DNA of 62,898 nucleotides from an uncultured Bacteroidota bacterium (GCA_903874055.1 CAIQQR010000119.1:1-62898), one strand, 5' to 3'; positions 51,194 to 61,075 are shown, numbered from the stretch's first letter. The notes: generated from the sequence alone by a model not told the origin. Translations and numbers: made by a program.

Positions 51194-53979
51194 TAAAACT
51201 TGAAAGCTAATTTGGTGAATATTCTTAAACCGTTGTAACCCATTTGAACACCATCCCAAGGACCACCTGTTTCATTATCGCCAGCCCATCCTTTTGCAGC
51301 TGGGTTAACAGCATAATCAGGATGTACATTAAAGATATTGTCTGCACCAAAAATGATGGAAGTCTTTTTAGCTACTTGTACATTCATATACAAGTCGGTA
51401 GAGAATTTTCCTTTGTAGTTAAAAATTTCTGGTACCAAAGTATTACCTGTAGGATCTGCATCAGCAGGTACTTGAGGGTTGATACCATCGCCATTCACTC
51501 CAAATCCTGTTAAGGCTACATCGCCAAAGTAAGTAACTCTTGCACCAAGTGTAACTTTGTTTTTAGTATAATCAAAACTTGTAGAGAATTTAGATTTAGG
51601 AGCAGAAGCTTTTAAGAAATATTTTTCACGATCGTTAAAGAAAGTGTTTGCATTATAATCATTTGTATTCAATGCTGCAGGAACATGAATTGCATCAATA
51701 GTAATGCCTTGGAAGTTAGCTACAAATAATATTTTGAAACGCTCTTTATTTGAAATTTTCTTTTGATAATCAGCAACCACATCAATACCAGTATTAGTTG
51801 TGTTTACTGCATTTGCAAAAAACTGCGCAGTAGCAACGCCTAAATTATTAAGTTTAGCAGTTAATGCTGCAGGAAGTGTTGGATCTGATGCACCAAATAA
51901 TCCAGACAATACTACTCGGTCTTTCATTTTAATAGTATAGCCATCCACAGTAAATGTTAAACCTTGCACTGGCTTCCATGTAAACCCTATACTAGCATTG
52001 GTACTTGTTTCTTGTTTTAAAGATGGGATACCTGCCAACTTGGTGATAGGATCATCGTTGTTAGCAATTCTTGATTGAACTAATTGTCCACCAGAGAAGG
52101 ATGTTAAAGTATTACTGAAATATTTTTGTTGTAAAGAAGGGGCGCGGTAACCAGTGCTAAATGATCCTCTAAAATTAAAATTATCAGTTGCTTTGTATCT
52201 AAATGAAGCTTTGTAAGTAGCTACTTGACCAAAGTCAGAATAATTTTCTAAACGAATAGCACCCGTTAATAATAAGTGGCTACTAGGTGTATATTCCAAA
52301 TCACCATAAGCACCACCTACCCAGCGATGTGCACTTACTTTATCAGCTGGGCTAAAACCAGGGAATCCTTGTGAGCCCGGTGCTTGTTGTAATCCAAAAC
52401 TATTTGGATAAGCATTGTAAGATGCTAACTCACCTTCAAAAATTTTGTATTCTTCGAATCTTAATTCACCACCATAAGACACTTTAACACCACCATCATT
52501 TACTTTACCAAATTGTTTTGATAAATCTAAGTTAGAAGTGTTTTGTAAAAAGCTAAATCCACCATCATCAAAATGTGTTTGAGCAATATTTCCAATGTTA
52601 GAAGCGTTAAAAGTTCCATCTCCAAAATAGTGGAAAATGTTTTGACCAATGCTATTGCTCATATCCCAATACCATCCACCAGCAGACTTGCCTGAGAATC
52701 CTCCTACATAAGAAAAGTCTTGAATTTTTGTTTGTATTAGTGGATTGTAACTTGTATCGCCCGAACCTGAAGCAAACATAATGCTAGGCACATAAATTAA
52801 TTGACCTTTTGAATTTACTGGGAAACGAGTAGGCTTTGCAGACCAGTTTCTTGTATATGCATAAGCGTCAGAGTTTTTGGTATTATAACTACCAAAAGAA
52901 TAAAATTTAGTATTCGCATCAATTGGTAATTCCATATTAAACATGATACCATGTGATCCCATTGAACCATCACCAAATCCTTGTCTCCAAGTGTTGGTAG
53001 GTAAGCCATCAGCTGCAGGTGCTTCTCTAAATGTTTTTCCTTGGTTGGTATAATCATAAGAGAGATTAATAAAGCCACCTTGCTTTCCTAAATCAAATCC
53101 TTTATTGATAGAAAGGTTTTGGGTAATTCCATCAATTGCACCATTGTTTAAATAATTGTGTTCATTTTTAACCGAATAAGTATTGTATTTTTTATCATAG
53201 TAACCAGCCAAGCCAGTTGTTACATTCCATTCATTGGTATTTTTCTTTAATACAATATTCATTACACCTGCAATGGCGTCCGAGCCATATTGAGCAGATG
53301 CACCATCTCTTAAAATTTCAATTCTGTCCACTGCCGATTCTGGAAAACCATTTAAGTCCACCCCTGAATTACCACGACCTCTTGTTCCAAATAAACCAAC
53401 AAATGCAGTGCTATGTTGACGCTTTCCATTAATTAAAACCAATGTTTGATCTGGCCCTAAGCCTCTTAATGTTCCAATATCAATATGATCGGCACCATCC
53501 GCACCTGATTGTTTATTATAGTTAAACGAAGGAGCTACAAAGTTTAGAGTTGAAGTTAAATCCATGCGCGCAGTGTTCACACCCACATCGGATAATTTAA
53601 TAACATCCACAGGTACGGGAGATTCTGTTTTAACACGACCTGCTCCACGGCTACCCACTAAAATTACATCTTGTAATTCGGTAGTAGTGGCATTTAAAAC
53701 AACTTTTAAAATAGTATTAGTAGCGTTTACTTTTTTAGATTCATAACCCACTGAACTAAATTCAAGTGAACTGCCAATTTGAGTATTAATAGAGAAATTT
53801 CCGCTTTTATCAGTAGTCACAACTGTTTTTCCAGATGTAGCTTTTACGGTAACACCTTCTAGTGGTGTTCCTTTATTGTCAGATACTGTTCCTGTTACTT
53901 TTTGCGTTTGCGCAAATGAACTAATTGTTAACAGCATCCCAAAAAATAGTGCTGTGGAGCGTTTAAAAATTGCTTGCAT
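51193..53979 (-). CDS. TonB-dependent outer-membrane receptor
   Basis: 928 residues: signal peptide (MQAIFKRSTALFFGMLLTISSFA), a CarboxypepD-regulatory-like domain (VTGTVSDNKGTPLEGVTVKA, about 25-105), plug (about 115-235, with PESAVDRIEILRDGASAQYG) and a long beta barrel ending TKLAFKF with a terminal Phe. This is the common Bacteroidota receptor layout, but no SusD partner follows, so it is unlikely to be a SusC-type glycan importer. It is coupled to the exported DUF62 gene. Ligand unknown; a nucleoside-like compound or cobalamin is speculation. Confidence 0.93.
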   Translation of the reverse strand: MQAIFKRSTALFFGMLLTISSFAQTQKVTGTVSDNKGTPLEGVTVKATSGKTVVTTDKSGNFSINTQIGSSLEFSSVGYESKKVNATNTILKVVLNATTTELQDVILVGSRGAGRVKTESPVPVDVIKLSDVGVNTARMDLTSTLNFVAPSFNYNKQSGADGADHIDIGTLRGLGPDQTLVLINGKRQHSTAFVGLFGTRGRGNSGVDLNGFPESAVDRIEILRDGASAQYGSDAIAGVMNIVLKKNTNEWNVTTGLAGYYDKKYNTYSVKNEHNYLNNGAIDGITQNLSINKGFDLGKQGGFINLSYDYTNQGKTFREAPAADGLPTNTWRQGFGDGSMGSHGIMFNMELPIDANTKFYSFGSYNTKNSDAYAYTRNWSAKPTRFPVNSKGQLIYVPSIMFASGSGDTSYNPLIQTKIQDFSYVGGFSGKSAGGWYWDMSNSIGQNIFHYFGDGTFNASNIGNIAQTHFDDGGFSFLQNTSNLDLSKQFGKVNDGGVKVSYGGELRFEEYKIFEGELASYNAYPNSFGLQQAPGSQGFPGFSPADKVSAHRWVGGAYGDLEYTPSSHLLLTGAIRLENYSDFGQVATYKASFRYKATDNFNFRGSFSTGYRAPSLQQKYFSNTLTSFSGGQLVQSRIANNDDPITKLAGIPSLKQETSTNASIGFTWKPVQGLTFTVDGYTIKMKDRVVLSGLFGASDPTLPAALTAKLNNLGVATAQFFANAVNTTNTGIDVVADYQKKISNKERFKILFVANFQGITIDAIHVPAALNTNDYNANTFFNDREKYFLKASAPKSKFSTSFDYTKNKVTLGARVTYFGDVALTGFGVNGDGINPQVPADADPTGNTLVPEIFNYKGKFSTDLYMNVQVAKKTSIIFGADNIFNVHPDYAVNPAAKGWAGDNETGGPWDGVQMGYNGLRIFTKLAFKF

Positions 53980-54082
53980 AGTAGTTATATTGTGCGATGA
54001 ATTTACCACTTTTTCTCATTTTTTTAAACATAACATTTAATTAGTTACTTTTAAGCTAATTTATAGCTGATTATATACCCCT

Positions 54083-55522
54083 ATGGAAGACATTTTAATA
54101 CATATAAATAATTTATATAAGACCATTAATAGTAATGATTGGGATGAGATTGGCAAGATTCCTCAAAGTGGAGGCGATCGTGTTTACTTTAGAATCATTC
54201 AAGGGCAGCAATCATGGATAGCTACTTATAATTTAAATATAAAAGAGAACGAGACTTTTATTGAATTTGCCAATCACTTTTATGCAAAGGAATTGCCGGT
54301 TCCAAAAATACTGGCTGTTAGTGAGGACAAGTCTATTTATATACAATCTGATTTAGGAAGTGTTTCTTTATTAGAGGTGTTGGAAAAGGAAGGTAAGACA
54401 GAACATGTATTTTCTTTATTTCAAAAGAGCTTAAGTGCTTTAGCGAAATTGCAAATACAAGGGGGTGCAGGGTTGGATTACAACTATTGCCTAACTTCAA
54501 AAGAGTTTGGCAAACACGCAATTTTGACGGACTTATTATATTACAAATATTATTTTTTAGATGCATTGCAATATCCATATGATAAGCAAGCATTAATTAA
54601 TGAATTTGAATTATTAAGTGATCAATTGGCGAGCAAGGATTTGAATCATTTTTTATTCCGAGATTTTCAAAGTAGAAATATTATTGTATCCAACGATGAA
54701 GTTTATTTTATTGACTTTCAGGGTGGGATGCAAGGTGGATTATCCTATGACGTGGCTTCCTTATTATGGCAAGCAAAAGCGGAATTGTCTAATGAGTGGA
54801 AAGAAAAATTAGTTGATTATTATATTAGTGAAGTGCAAAAATTATTGCCTTCAAAAATGGACGAAGCAAAATTTAGAAAGCAATACAATGGATTTGTTTT
54901 ACTGCGTTTATTACAAGTTTTAGGTGCTTATGGTTTTAGAGGTTTGTTTGAAAGAAAGGCACATTTTTTAACGAGTATTCCACTAGGCTTAAATAACTTA
55001 AAAAACTTTTTAGCAGTATCTCCTATAAGCAATGATACGCCTGTGTTTGCGGGCGTATTAAATTGGATGGTATCGGATGAAGTAGTTCAACGATTTACAC
55101 CACCTGTGGCTAATGAACAAACTCCATTAGTAGTTACCATTAATAGCTTTAGTTATAAAAAAGGGTTGCCAAAAGATGAGACTGAAAATGGGGGTGGATT
55201 TATTTTTGATATGCGTGGAATTTTAAATCCAGGAAGATTTGATGACTATAAAAAATTAGCGGGCATACACAAGCCAGTGCAAGATTTTTTAGAACAAAGA
55301 ACAAAGATGAATACCTTTTTAAATAGTGTGTGGGATTTAATTGACATTACAGTTGAAAATTATTTAGAAAGAGGCTTTGAGTCATTGCAAATAAATTTTG
55401 GATGTACAGGTGGGCAACACCGAAGTGTATTTGCAGCAGAACAAACTGCACGTCATTTAAGAAATAAGTATAAAGTAAAAGTGGTTTTAGAACACACTAA
55501 TAAAGACAACTGGGTAAAATAA
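54083..55522 (+). CDS. APH-type sugar kinase fused to RapZ C-terminal domain (AmgK-like)
   Basis: 479 residues. N-terminal aminoglycoside-phosphotransferase-like kinase (about 1-325) with SGGDRVYFRI, catalytic LFRDFQSRNIIV and DFG-like YFIDFQGGMQG. C-terminal RapZ C-domain (about 345-479) with GCTGGQHRSVFAAEQ. In AmgK proteins the kinase phosphorylates MurNAc/GlcNAc at C1. In enterobacteria the RapZ C-domain binds glucosamine-6-phosphate and the small RNA GlmZ. It lies 5 bp upstream of a MurU-like nucleotidyltransferase, as in AmgK-MurU. The fusion suggests feedback by amino-sugar level (inference). Confidence 0.85.
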   Translation: MEDILIHINNLYKTINSNDWDEIGKIPQSGGDRVYFRIIQGQQSWIATYNLNIKENETFIEFANHFYAKELPVPKILAVSEDKSIYIQSDLGSVSLLEVLEKEGKTEHVFSLFQKSLSALAKLQIQGGAGLDYNYCLTSKEFGKHAILTDLLYYKYYFLDALQYPYDKQALINEFELLSDQLASKDLNHFLFRDFQSRNIIVSNDEVYFIDFQGGMQGGLSYDVASLLWQAKAELSNEWKEKLVDYYISEVQKLLPSKMDEAKFRKQYNGFVLLRLLQVLGAYGFRGLFERKAHFLTSIPLGLNNLKNFLAVSPISNDTPVFAGVLNWMVSDEVVQRFTPPVANEQTPLVVTINSFSYKKGLPKDETENGGGFIFDMRGILNPGRFDDYKKLAGIHKPVQDFLEQRTKMNTFLNSVWDLIDITVENYLERGFESLQINFGCTGGQHRSVFAAEQTARHLRNKYKVKVVLEHTNKDNWVK

Positions 55523-55527
55523 TTTTT

Positions 55528-56271
55528 ATGCGTGCAATGATATTAGCAGCCGGCTTAGGTACTAGGCTAAAACCCTTTACCAATAATCATCCTAAGGCTT
55601 TGGCAGTCGTGAATGGAAAATCTTTATTACAAAGAAATGTTGAATATTTATTATCCTTTGGCATTAAAGATATTATTGTGAATGTGCATCATTTTGCCGA
55701 TCAAATAATTGCTGCTGTAAATGAAAATAAAGGTTGGGGTGCTAATATTACTATCTCCGATGAAACAGATATAGTGCTGGAAACAGGTGGTGGACTTTTG
55801 AGAGCTGCTGATTATTTTAAATCAGAAGAACGTTGGTTGGTCATGAATGCAGACATTTTAACTAATTTGGATTTGCATAAAATGATTGCTGCAGATAATG
55901 CTTATGCAATTAAAGCAGAAGGAGATTTAGTGGCAACCTTGGCGGTGACAGATAGAAATTCAAGTAGAAATTTAATATTCAATCAATCCGGTACCTTGTG
56001 TGGCTGGAAAAATAATAATACGGGTGAAGAAAAATGGGCGCTTCCATTGAAAGATCCGAATTCTGCAGTACCAAAGGCTTTTAGCGGTATACAAATTGTA
56101 CATGCAGCATTTTTGCAAGAGGTTCAATTGCGTGGTAAGTTTTCATTAATAGATGCTTATTTGCAATTAGCACAACATTATGCAATACACTTTTACGATC
56201 ATAGTGATGATATTTTGTTAGATGTTGGTAAGCCAGATCGTCTAGAAAAAGCTGCTTCTATATTTAAATAA
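55528..56271 (+). CDS. sugar-1-phosphate nucleotidyltransferase (MurU-like)
   Basis: 247 residues, Rossmann NTP_transferase fold. N-terminus MRAMILAAGLGTRLKPFT with the GxGxRL pyrophosphorylase motif, then NHPKALAVVNGKSLL, DIVLETGGGLLRAA (ETGGG is typical of MurU) and MNADILTNLD. MurU makes UDP-MurNAc from MurNAc-1-phosphate and UTP, by-passing de novo synthesis. Substrate is inferred from the kinase partner 5 bp upstream; a GlcNAc- or other sugar-1-phosphate is also possible. Confidence 0.82.
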   Translation: MRAMILAAGLGTRLKPFTNNHPKALAVVNGKSLLQRNVEYLLSFGIKDIIVNVHHFADQIIAAVNENKGWGANITISDETDIVLETGGGLLRAADYFKSEERWLVMNADILTNLDLHKMIAADNAYAIKAEGDLVATLAVTDRNSSRNLIFNQSGTLCGWKNNNTGEEKWALPLKDPNSAVPKAFSGIQIVHAAFLQEVQLRGKFSLIDAYLQLAQHYAIHFYDHSDDILLDVGKPDRLEKAASIFK

Positions 56272-56274
56272 ACA

Positions 56275-57429
56275 TTATACTTTAATGTAAATCTTTTTCT
56301 TGTCTAAAATATAGGCAAGTGAAAACATAAATGCAATAAAGCAAAGCGCATATACAAAAGATCCAACCCTTAAATCACTATTGATGTTTTTGCATACATG
56401 TTCGTAAAACCAAGGAAATGCAGAAGTGTAAATAGGTTGTCCTTTTTCGTCAGTATGATCTACCCATCTTAATAATGCCAATACTCTTGGTAAAAAGCCA
56501 CTCAATACAAAAATGAAAAGTGGATTCTTTCCAAACACATCAAAAAAGTGACTCCATTTTCCTTTTGCTTCCTTAAATTCTAATAGAAAGATAAACATTC
56601 CAAGTGTAATCATAGCAAGGCCTGTGGTGTATAACACATAACTACTTGTCCATATTTTTTTATTTATAGGGAAGCTAAAATCCCAAATCCATCCTGCTAA
56701 AACCAATACTACGCCAGTTAACAAAACCTGCGCAAGCATTTCAAAATTCTTTTCTTTTGCTTGTATGTATTCGCCTACTAAAAATCCTAATATTACTTGC
56801 ACAATGGCAGGGAACATACTCACTAATCCTTCTGGATCAAAGGGAACACCTTCGCCTTTATAAATATGTGATACACCTAAAATATTTTGGTCAATTGCAT
56901 TGCCAAAATAACCGGATAAGCTATATGGGTGTCCCGCTGCACCAAATACAATATTCAGTACCCAATAAATAACAAGTATCATCATGCCAATAAATAAGGC
57001 CATTCTTGATTTACCATAATACACAATTACAGATGCAAAAAAATAACAAAGAGCTATTCTTTGTAACACACCTAATATGCGCACATTCTCCCAAACTTTA
57101 AATATTAAATGATTATCAGACCATTTTACAAACGGGCTCCAGTTTAAAAAAAGTCCAATTGCAAATATGAGCAAGGTTCTTTTGATTACTTTTTTCCAAA
57201 AGTCAGCTGCAGTGCCTAAGGCCAATTTTGGCATCACAAAACTCATTGCATTACCAACTGCAAATAAAAAGAAAGGGAAAACCAAATCGGTAGGGGTGCA
57301 ACCATGCCAATTGGCATGCTCTAAAGGGCTAAAAATATGCCCCCAACTACCTGGATTGTTCACTAAAATCATCAGGGCAACAGTGGCGCCTCTAAAAACG
57401 TCTAGAGAATAATATCTTTGTTGGTTCAT
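56275..57429 (-). CDS. DUF5009/HGSNAT-like membrane acyltransferase (NagX-like)
   Basis: 384 residues with about ten membrane helices. The start YYSLDVFRGATVALMILVNN and WHGCTPTDLVFPFFLFAVG are typical of DUF5009 and heparan-alpha-glucosaminide N-acetyltransferase-like proteins; bacterial NagX members are linked to amino-sugar uptake. It lies 3 bp from the end of the MurU-like gene but is convergent with it. This location supports a role in amino-sugar handling; activity is unknown. ATG 57429 is the natural start. Confidence 0.85.
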   Translation of the reverse strand: MNQQRYYSLDVFRGATVALMILVNNPGSWGHIFSPLEHANWHGCTPTDLVFPFFLFAVGNAMSFVMPKLALGTAADFWKKVIKRTLLIFAIGLFLNWSPFVKWSDNHLIFKVWENVRILGVLQRIALCYFFASVIVYYGKSRMALFIGMMILVIYWVLNIVFGAAGHPYSLSGYFGNAIDQNILGVSHIYKGEGVPFDPEGLVSMFPAIVQVILGFLVGEYIQAKEKNFEMLAQVLLTGVVLVLAGWIWDFSFPINKKIWTSSYVLYTTGLAMITLGMFIFLLEFKEAKGKWSHFFDVFGKNPLFIFVLSGFLPRVLALLRWVDHTDEKGQPIYTSAFPWFYEHVCKNINSDLRVGSFVYALCFIAFMFSLAYILDKKKIYIKV

Positions 57430-57487
57430 AGTGTTAAAATGAGGGTAAATATTATAAATTACTTTCTTATATATATGGTCAAAATAA

Positions 57488-57495
57488 TATCTTTG
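57488..57495 (+). promoter_or_regulatory. Bacteroidota -7 box for rfbBCA
   Basis: TATCTTTG (TAnnTTTG) ends 16 bp before the rfbB ATG at 57512. Confidence 0.5.
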
Positions 57496-57511
57496 TAAGA
57501 TACAAATTCAG

Positions 57512-58606
57512 ATGCAAAAAAATATATTAATTACCGGAGGAGCAGGATTCATTGGATCGCATGTAGTGCGATTAATGGTGACCAAATATCCTGATTATCA
57601 AATCTTTAATTTAGATGCCTTGACCTATGCGGGCAATTTGGAGAATTTAAAGGATATTGAAAAATTACCTAACTATCATTTTGTAAAGGCCAATATTTTA
57701 GATGCCGATGCTTTAAAAGACATTTTCCAAAAGCATAACATTACCGATGTAATTCATTTGGCCGCAGAGTCACATGTGGATCGTTCTATTATTTCACCTT
57801 TGGACTTTGTATATACGAATGTGATTGGTACCGTAAATTTATTAAATACCGCAAAGGATTTTTGGAAGGGAGACTTAAGTTACGAAAATGCACATGATGG
57901 TACATGGGATAAAAAAAGAGACCATTTATTTTATCATATTTCTACCGATGAAGTGTATGGAAGCTTAGGAAAAGAAGGTTTGTTTAAAGAAACAACACCG
58001 TATGATCCAAACTCACCTTATTCTGCAAGTAAAGCAGCGAGTGATCATTTTGTGCGCGCTTACGGTGAAACCTATCACTTACCCATTGTGGTTTCTAATT
58101 GTTCAAACAACTATGGCCCTAATCATTTCCCTGAAAAATTAATTCCTTTATTCATTCATAATATCATCAATAAAAAAGCATTGCCAGTATATGGTGATGG
58201 TTTATACACCCGTGACTGGTTATATGTAATTGACCATGCGCGTGCCATTGATTTGATATTCCATGAAGGTAAAAAAGGAGACACCTATAATATTGGCGGC
58301 TTTAACGAGTGGACGAATATTGACTTGGTAAAATTATTGATTACTCAAATGGATGAGAAATTAGGAAACGCAAAAGGAACAAGCGAAGGCTTAATTACGT
58401 ATGTGAAAGACCGTCCAGGTCATGATCGCAGATATGCGATTGATGCTACCAAATTAAATAAGGAATTAGGATGGACTCCTTCTGTAACCTTTGAACAAGG
58501 CTTAGCAGCAACCATTGATTGGTATTTGCAAAACACTGCTTGGTTAGAGAATGTAACCAGTGGAGCATATCAAACTTACTATAACGAAATGTATAGCAAT
58601 AGATAA
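57512..58606 (+). CDS. rfbB: dTDP-glucose 4,6-dehydratase
   Basis: Second step of dTDP-L-rhamnose synthesis. 364 residues: TGGAGFIGSHVVRLM, AAESHVDRSI, ISTDEVYGSLG with the catalytic Asp/Glu, YSASKAASDHFVRAY with the Tyr/Lys pair, and SNCSNNYGPNHFPEKLI. Its stop overlaps the rfbC start by one base (TAATG at 58604-58608), so the genes are translationally coupled. First gene of a rfbB-rfbC-rfbA operon. Confidence 0.97.
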   Translation: MQKNILITGGAGFIGSHVVRLMVTKYPDYQIFNLDALTYAGNLENLKDIEKLPNYHFVKANILDADALKDIFQKHNITDVIHLAAESHVDRSIISPLDFVYTNVIGTVNLLNTAKDFWKGDLSYENAHDGTWDKKRDHLFYHISTDEVYGSLGKEGLFKETTPYDPNSPYSASKAASDHFVRAYGETYHLPIVVSNCSNNYGPNHFPEKLIPLFIHNIINKKALPVYGDGLYTRDWLYVIDHARAIDLIFHEGKKGDTYNIGGFNEWTNIDLVKLLITQMDEKLGNAKGTSEGLITYVKDRPGHDRRYAIDATKLNKELGWTPSVTFEQGLAATIDWYLQNTAWLENVTSGAYQTYYNEMYSNR

Positions 58607-59157
58607 TGAAAATTGAGCAGACCCCCCTTAAAGATTGTTTTATCGTTCATGAAAAAGTGAATGGAGATGCGCGAGGATATTTTATTGAGACCTTTAATCA
58701 AAAAGATTTTAATGCCGCTACAGGATTAGATATTGTTTTTGTACAAGACAATCAATCAAAATCATCTAAAGGTGTATTAAGAGGATTGCATATGCAGCGT
58801 GGTGCTTCGGCGCAAGCAAAATTGGTGAGAGTGTTGGCTGGTGCAGTGTTGGATGTGGCAGTAGATTTAAGAAAAGGTTCACCAAGTTTTGGACAACATT
58901 ATGCAATAGAATTAACCGAGGACAATCACAAACAATTTTTTGTACCTGCTGGATTTGCGCATGGTTTTGTGGTATTAAGTGAAACCGCTACTTTCTTTTA
59001 TAAAGTAGATAAGTTTTACGAGCCAGGCAATGAAGTGGGCATCATGTACAACGATAAAGATTTAAATATTGATTGGAAGCTACCCGTGAGTGAATTGATA
59101 TTTTCAGAAAAAGATAAAACATTAGGAAGCTTCGCGGAATACGCGGCTTCTTTATAA
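58606..59157 (+). CDS. rfbC: dTDP-4-dehydrorhamnose 3,5-epimerase
   Basis: Cupin epimerase producing dTDP-4-keto-L-rhamnose. 183 residues: GVLRGLHMQRGASAQAKLVR with the catalytic His, AVDLRKGSPSFG, FVPAGFAHGFVVLSE and FFYKVDKFYEPGNEVGI. Length and motifs are normal. Overlaps rfbB by one base; rfbA follows after 32 bp. The final reductase rfbD is not seen after rfbA. Confidence 0.97.
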   Translation: MKIEQTPLKDCFIVHEKVNGDARGYFIETFNQKDFNAATGLDIVFVQDNQSKSSKGVLRGLHMQRGASAQAKLVRVLAGAVLDVAVDLRKGSPSFGQHYAIELTEDNHKQFFVPAGFAHGFVVLSETATFFYKVDKFYEPGNEVGIMYNDKDLNIDWKLPVSELIFSEKDKTLGSFAEYAASL

Positions 59158-59189
59158 TGCGCTATACAAACACAAATTAAAACTTTCCT

Positions 59190-60050
59190 ATGAAGGGTAT
59201 TATATTAGCAGGTGGATCAGGTACTAGATTGTATCCAATTACCAAAGGAATTAGTAAGCAATTAATGCCTATCTATGATAAGCCGATGATTTATTATCCA
59301 TTGTCCGTATTAATGTTAGCGGGTATTAAAGAAGTATTGATTATTACTACACCCGAGGACAATGATCAGTTTAAAAGATTGTTGGGAGATGGTTCGGAGA
59401 TTGGATGTAAATTTAGTTATGCCGTACAAGCAGTGCCTAATGGACTAGCGCAAGCATTTGTGATTGGTGCTGATTTTGTGGGCAAGGATAAAGTAGCCTT
59501 AGTGTTGGGTGACAATATATTTTATGGTGCTGGCTTTAGTAAGTTGGTGCAATCTTTTAATGATGTAGAAGGGGCAGCAGTATTTGCTTATGAAGTAAAT
59601 GATCCTGAAAGATACGGTGTGGTTGAGTTTGACGAAAACAACAATGCCCTCTCATTAGAAGAAAAACCAAAAGCACCAAAGTCAAATTATGCGGTGCCTG
59701 GTTTGTATTTTTATGATAACGATGTGGTAGAGATTGCAAAAAACATTCCTGCATCACCAAGGGGAGAGTATGAAATTACGGATGTAAACAAAGTATATTT
59801 GGAACGTAAAAAATTACAAGTAGGTATTATGAATAGAGGTACTGCATGGTTGGATACGGGTACCTTTGAATCTTTGGCAGACGCTTGTGAATTTGTGCGT
59901 GTAATTGAGAAAAGACAAAGTCAAAAAATAGGTTGTATAGAGGAAGTTGCCTTTAGAATGGGCTTTATTGATAAGGCGCAGTTGCTTATTTTAGCTGATA
60001 AATATGCCAAAAGCGGGTATGGTGAATACCTTAGAAACTTAAAAAAGTAA
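59190..60050 (+). CDS. rfbA: glucose-1-phosphate thymidylyltransferase
   Basis: Makes dTDP-glucose from glucose-1-phosphate and dTTP. 286 residues: [51 protein letters not shown], and [18 protein letters not shown], all family hallmarks. Third gene of the rfb operon. Instead of rfbD, the next gene is the CarH-like regulator, 41 bp away; rfbD must be elsewhere or the sugar is not rhamnose. Confidence 0.97.
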   Translation: MKGIILAGGSGTRLYPITKGISKQLMPIYDKPMIYYPLSVLMLAGIKEVLIITTPEDNDQFKRLLGDGSEIGCKFSYAVQAVPNGLAQAFVIGADFVGKDKVALVLGDNIFYGAGFSKLVQSFNDVEGAAVFAYEVNDPERYGVVEFDENNNALSLEEKPKAPKSNYAVPGLYFYDNDVVEIAKNIPASPRGEYEITDVNKVYLERKKLQVGIMNRGTAWLDTGTFESLADACEFVRVIEKRQSQKIGCIEEVAFRMGFIDKAQLLILADKYAKSGYGEYLRNLKK

Positions 60051-60091
60051 GATTTTACTGAACCTTTTTAGTTTGTTGTTGTTTTAGCTGT

Positions 60092-60970
60092 ATGTCATCT
60101 TATACCATTAAGGATTTAGAGCAAATTTCTGGGATTAAAGCCCACACGATTCGTATTTGGGAGCAACGATATCATTTCTTGCAACCTCAGCGTACCGAAA
60201 CGAATATCAGATCCTATTCTGCCGAAGAATTAAAGGTGATTCTGAACGTTTCCCTATTAAACAAATATGGTTTCAAGATTTCGCATATTGACAAAATGAG
60301 TCAATTGGAAATTGAGGATAAGATCATAGGCTTGAATCAATTGGATGCAGTAAAGGAAAGAGTGGTGAATGCATTAATCAAAGACATGGTATCCTTGGAC
60401 ATGGTTTCTTTTGAAAAACAATTAGACAATTACATAGCACAGAAAGGCATTGAGAAAACCATTACCAATATTATCTTTTCATTCCTTGAGCGTGTTGGGG
60501 TATTATGGATTACCAATCATATTAATCCTGCCCAAGAGCATTTAGCTTCAAATATTATTAGACAAAAGATCATATTGGGCATTGAAAGATTACCAAGAAA
60601 TATGGCTGCTCCAAAGTTGATTGTATTATTTATGCCAGAGGGGGAATACCATGAAATTGGATTGTTATTTGTTCAATATTTATTAAAATTGAGAGGATAT
60701 CACGTTGATTATTTAGGTGCGAATGTGCCCATTGTCGATTTAAAATATTTGACAGAAATAAAGAAAGTTGACTATTTATACGCCCATATTACCTCCCCAA
60801 TTAAAGGCTTTAAGTTGAACAAGTTTATGGAGCAAATAAGTCACTTAAATCCTTCTATTCCAATTATACTTACTGGTCAAATGATGCAAGAATACAAAGG
60901 TCCAGTGGCCTCCCATATTAAGGTGATGAACTCACTTGCTCAAACTATGGAGATTCTGTCGAATTTATAA
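60092..60970 (+). CDS. MerR-family regulator with B12-binding domain (CarH/LitR-like)
   Basis: 292 residues. N-terminal MerR winged helix (YTIKDLEQISGIKAHTIRIW). The C-terminal half is a cobalamin-binding photoreceptor-type domain: the CarH motif W-x9-EH is exact (Trp139, Glu149, His150) and the lower-ligand motif E-x-H-x2-G is in PEGEYHEIG (Glu185, His187, Gly190). In Thermus CarH the residue after the Trp is His132, the light-dependent upper ligand (from memory); here it is Ile140, so the light switch may differ. Followed by an ECF sigma factor and crtI, the usual setting for carotenoid photocontrol. Confidence 0.88.
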   Translation: MSSYTIKDLEQISGIKAHTIRIWEQRYHFLQPQRTETNIRSYSAEELKVILNVSLLNKYGFKISHIDKMSQLEIEDKIIGLNQLDAVKERVVNALIKDMVSLDMVSFEKQLDNYIAQKGIEKTITNIIFSFLERVGVLWITNHINPAQEHLASNIIRQKIILGIERLPRNMAAPKLIVLFMPEGEYHEIGLLFVQYLLKLRGYHVDYLGANVPIVDLKYLTEIKKVDYLYAHITSPIKGFKLNKFMEQISHLNPSIPIILTGQMMQEYKGPVASHIKVMNSLAQTMEILSNL

Positions 60971-61019
60971 TTACATCTAACCCTCAGAATATCAACATTT
61001 TAGGTATTATTGTCATTTT

Positions 61020-61047
61020 GTTTAATAAAAATATCAAAAGATTAAAC
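61020..61047. promoter_or_regulatory. operator-like inverted repeat 1 (GTTTAAT-N14-ATTAAAC)
   Basis: Perfect 7-bp arms at 61020-61026 and 61041-61047 with 14 bp between. It lies upstream of the sigma-factor -7 box, in the gap after the CarH-like gene. Confidence 0.65.
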
Positions 61048-61067
61048 ATAATATCGATTATTAATAC

Positions 61068-61075
61068 TAGGTTTG
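61068..61075 (+). promoter_or_regulatory. Bacteroidota -7 box for sigma-factor gene
   Basis: TAGGTTTG (TAnnTTTG), 36 bp before the sigma gene ATG. Its last base is the first base of inverted repeat 2, so a bound protein there would cover the start site. Confidence 0.55.

Noticed and set aside
57408..57495. AATAATATCTTTGT occurring twice around the rfbB promoter and DUF5009 start
   Set aside because: One copy is coding sequence of the DUF5009 gene and the other is the promoter -7 region; two short AT-rich matches are likely chance.
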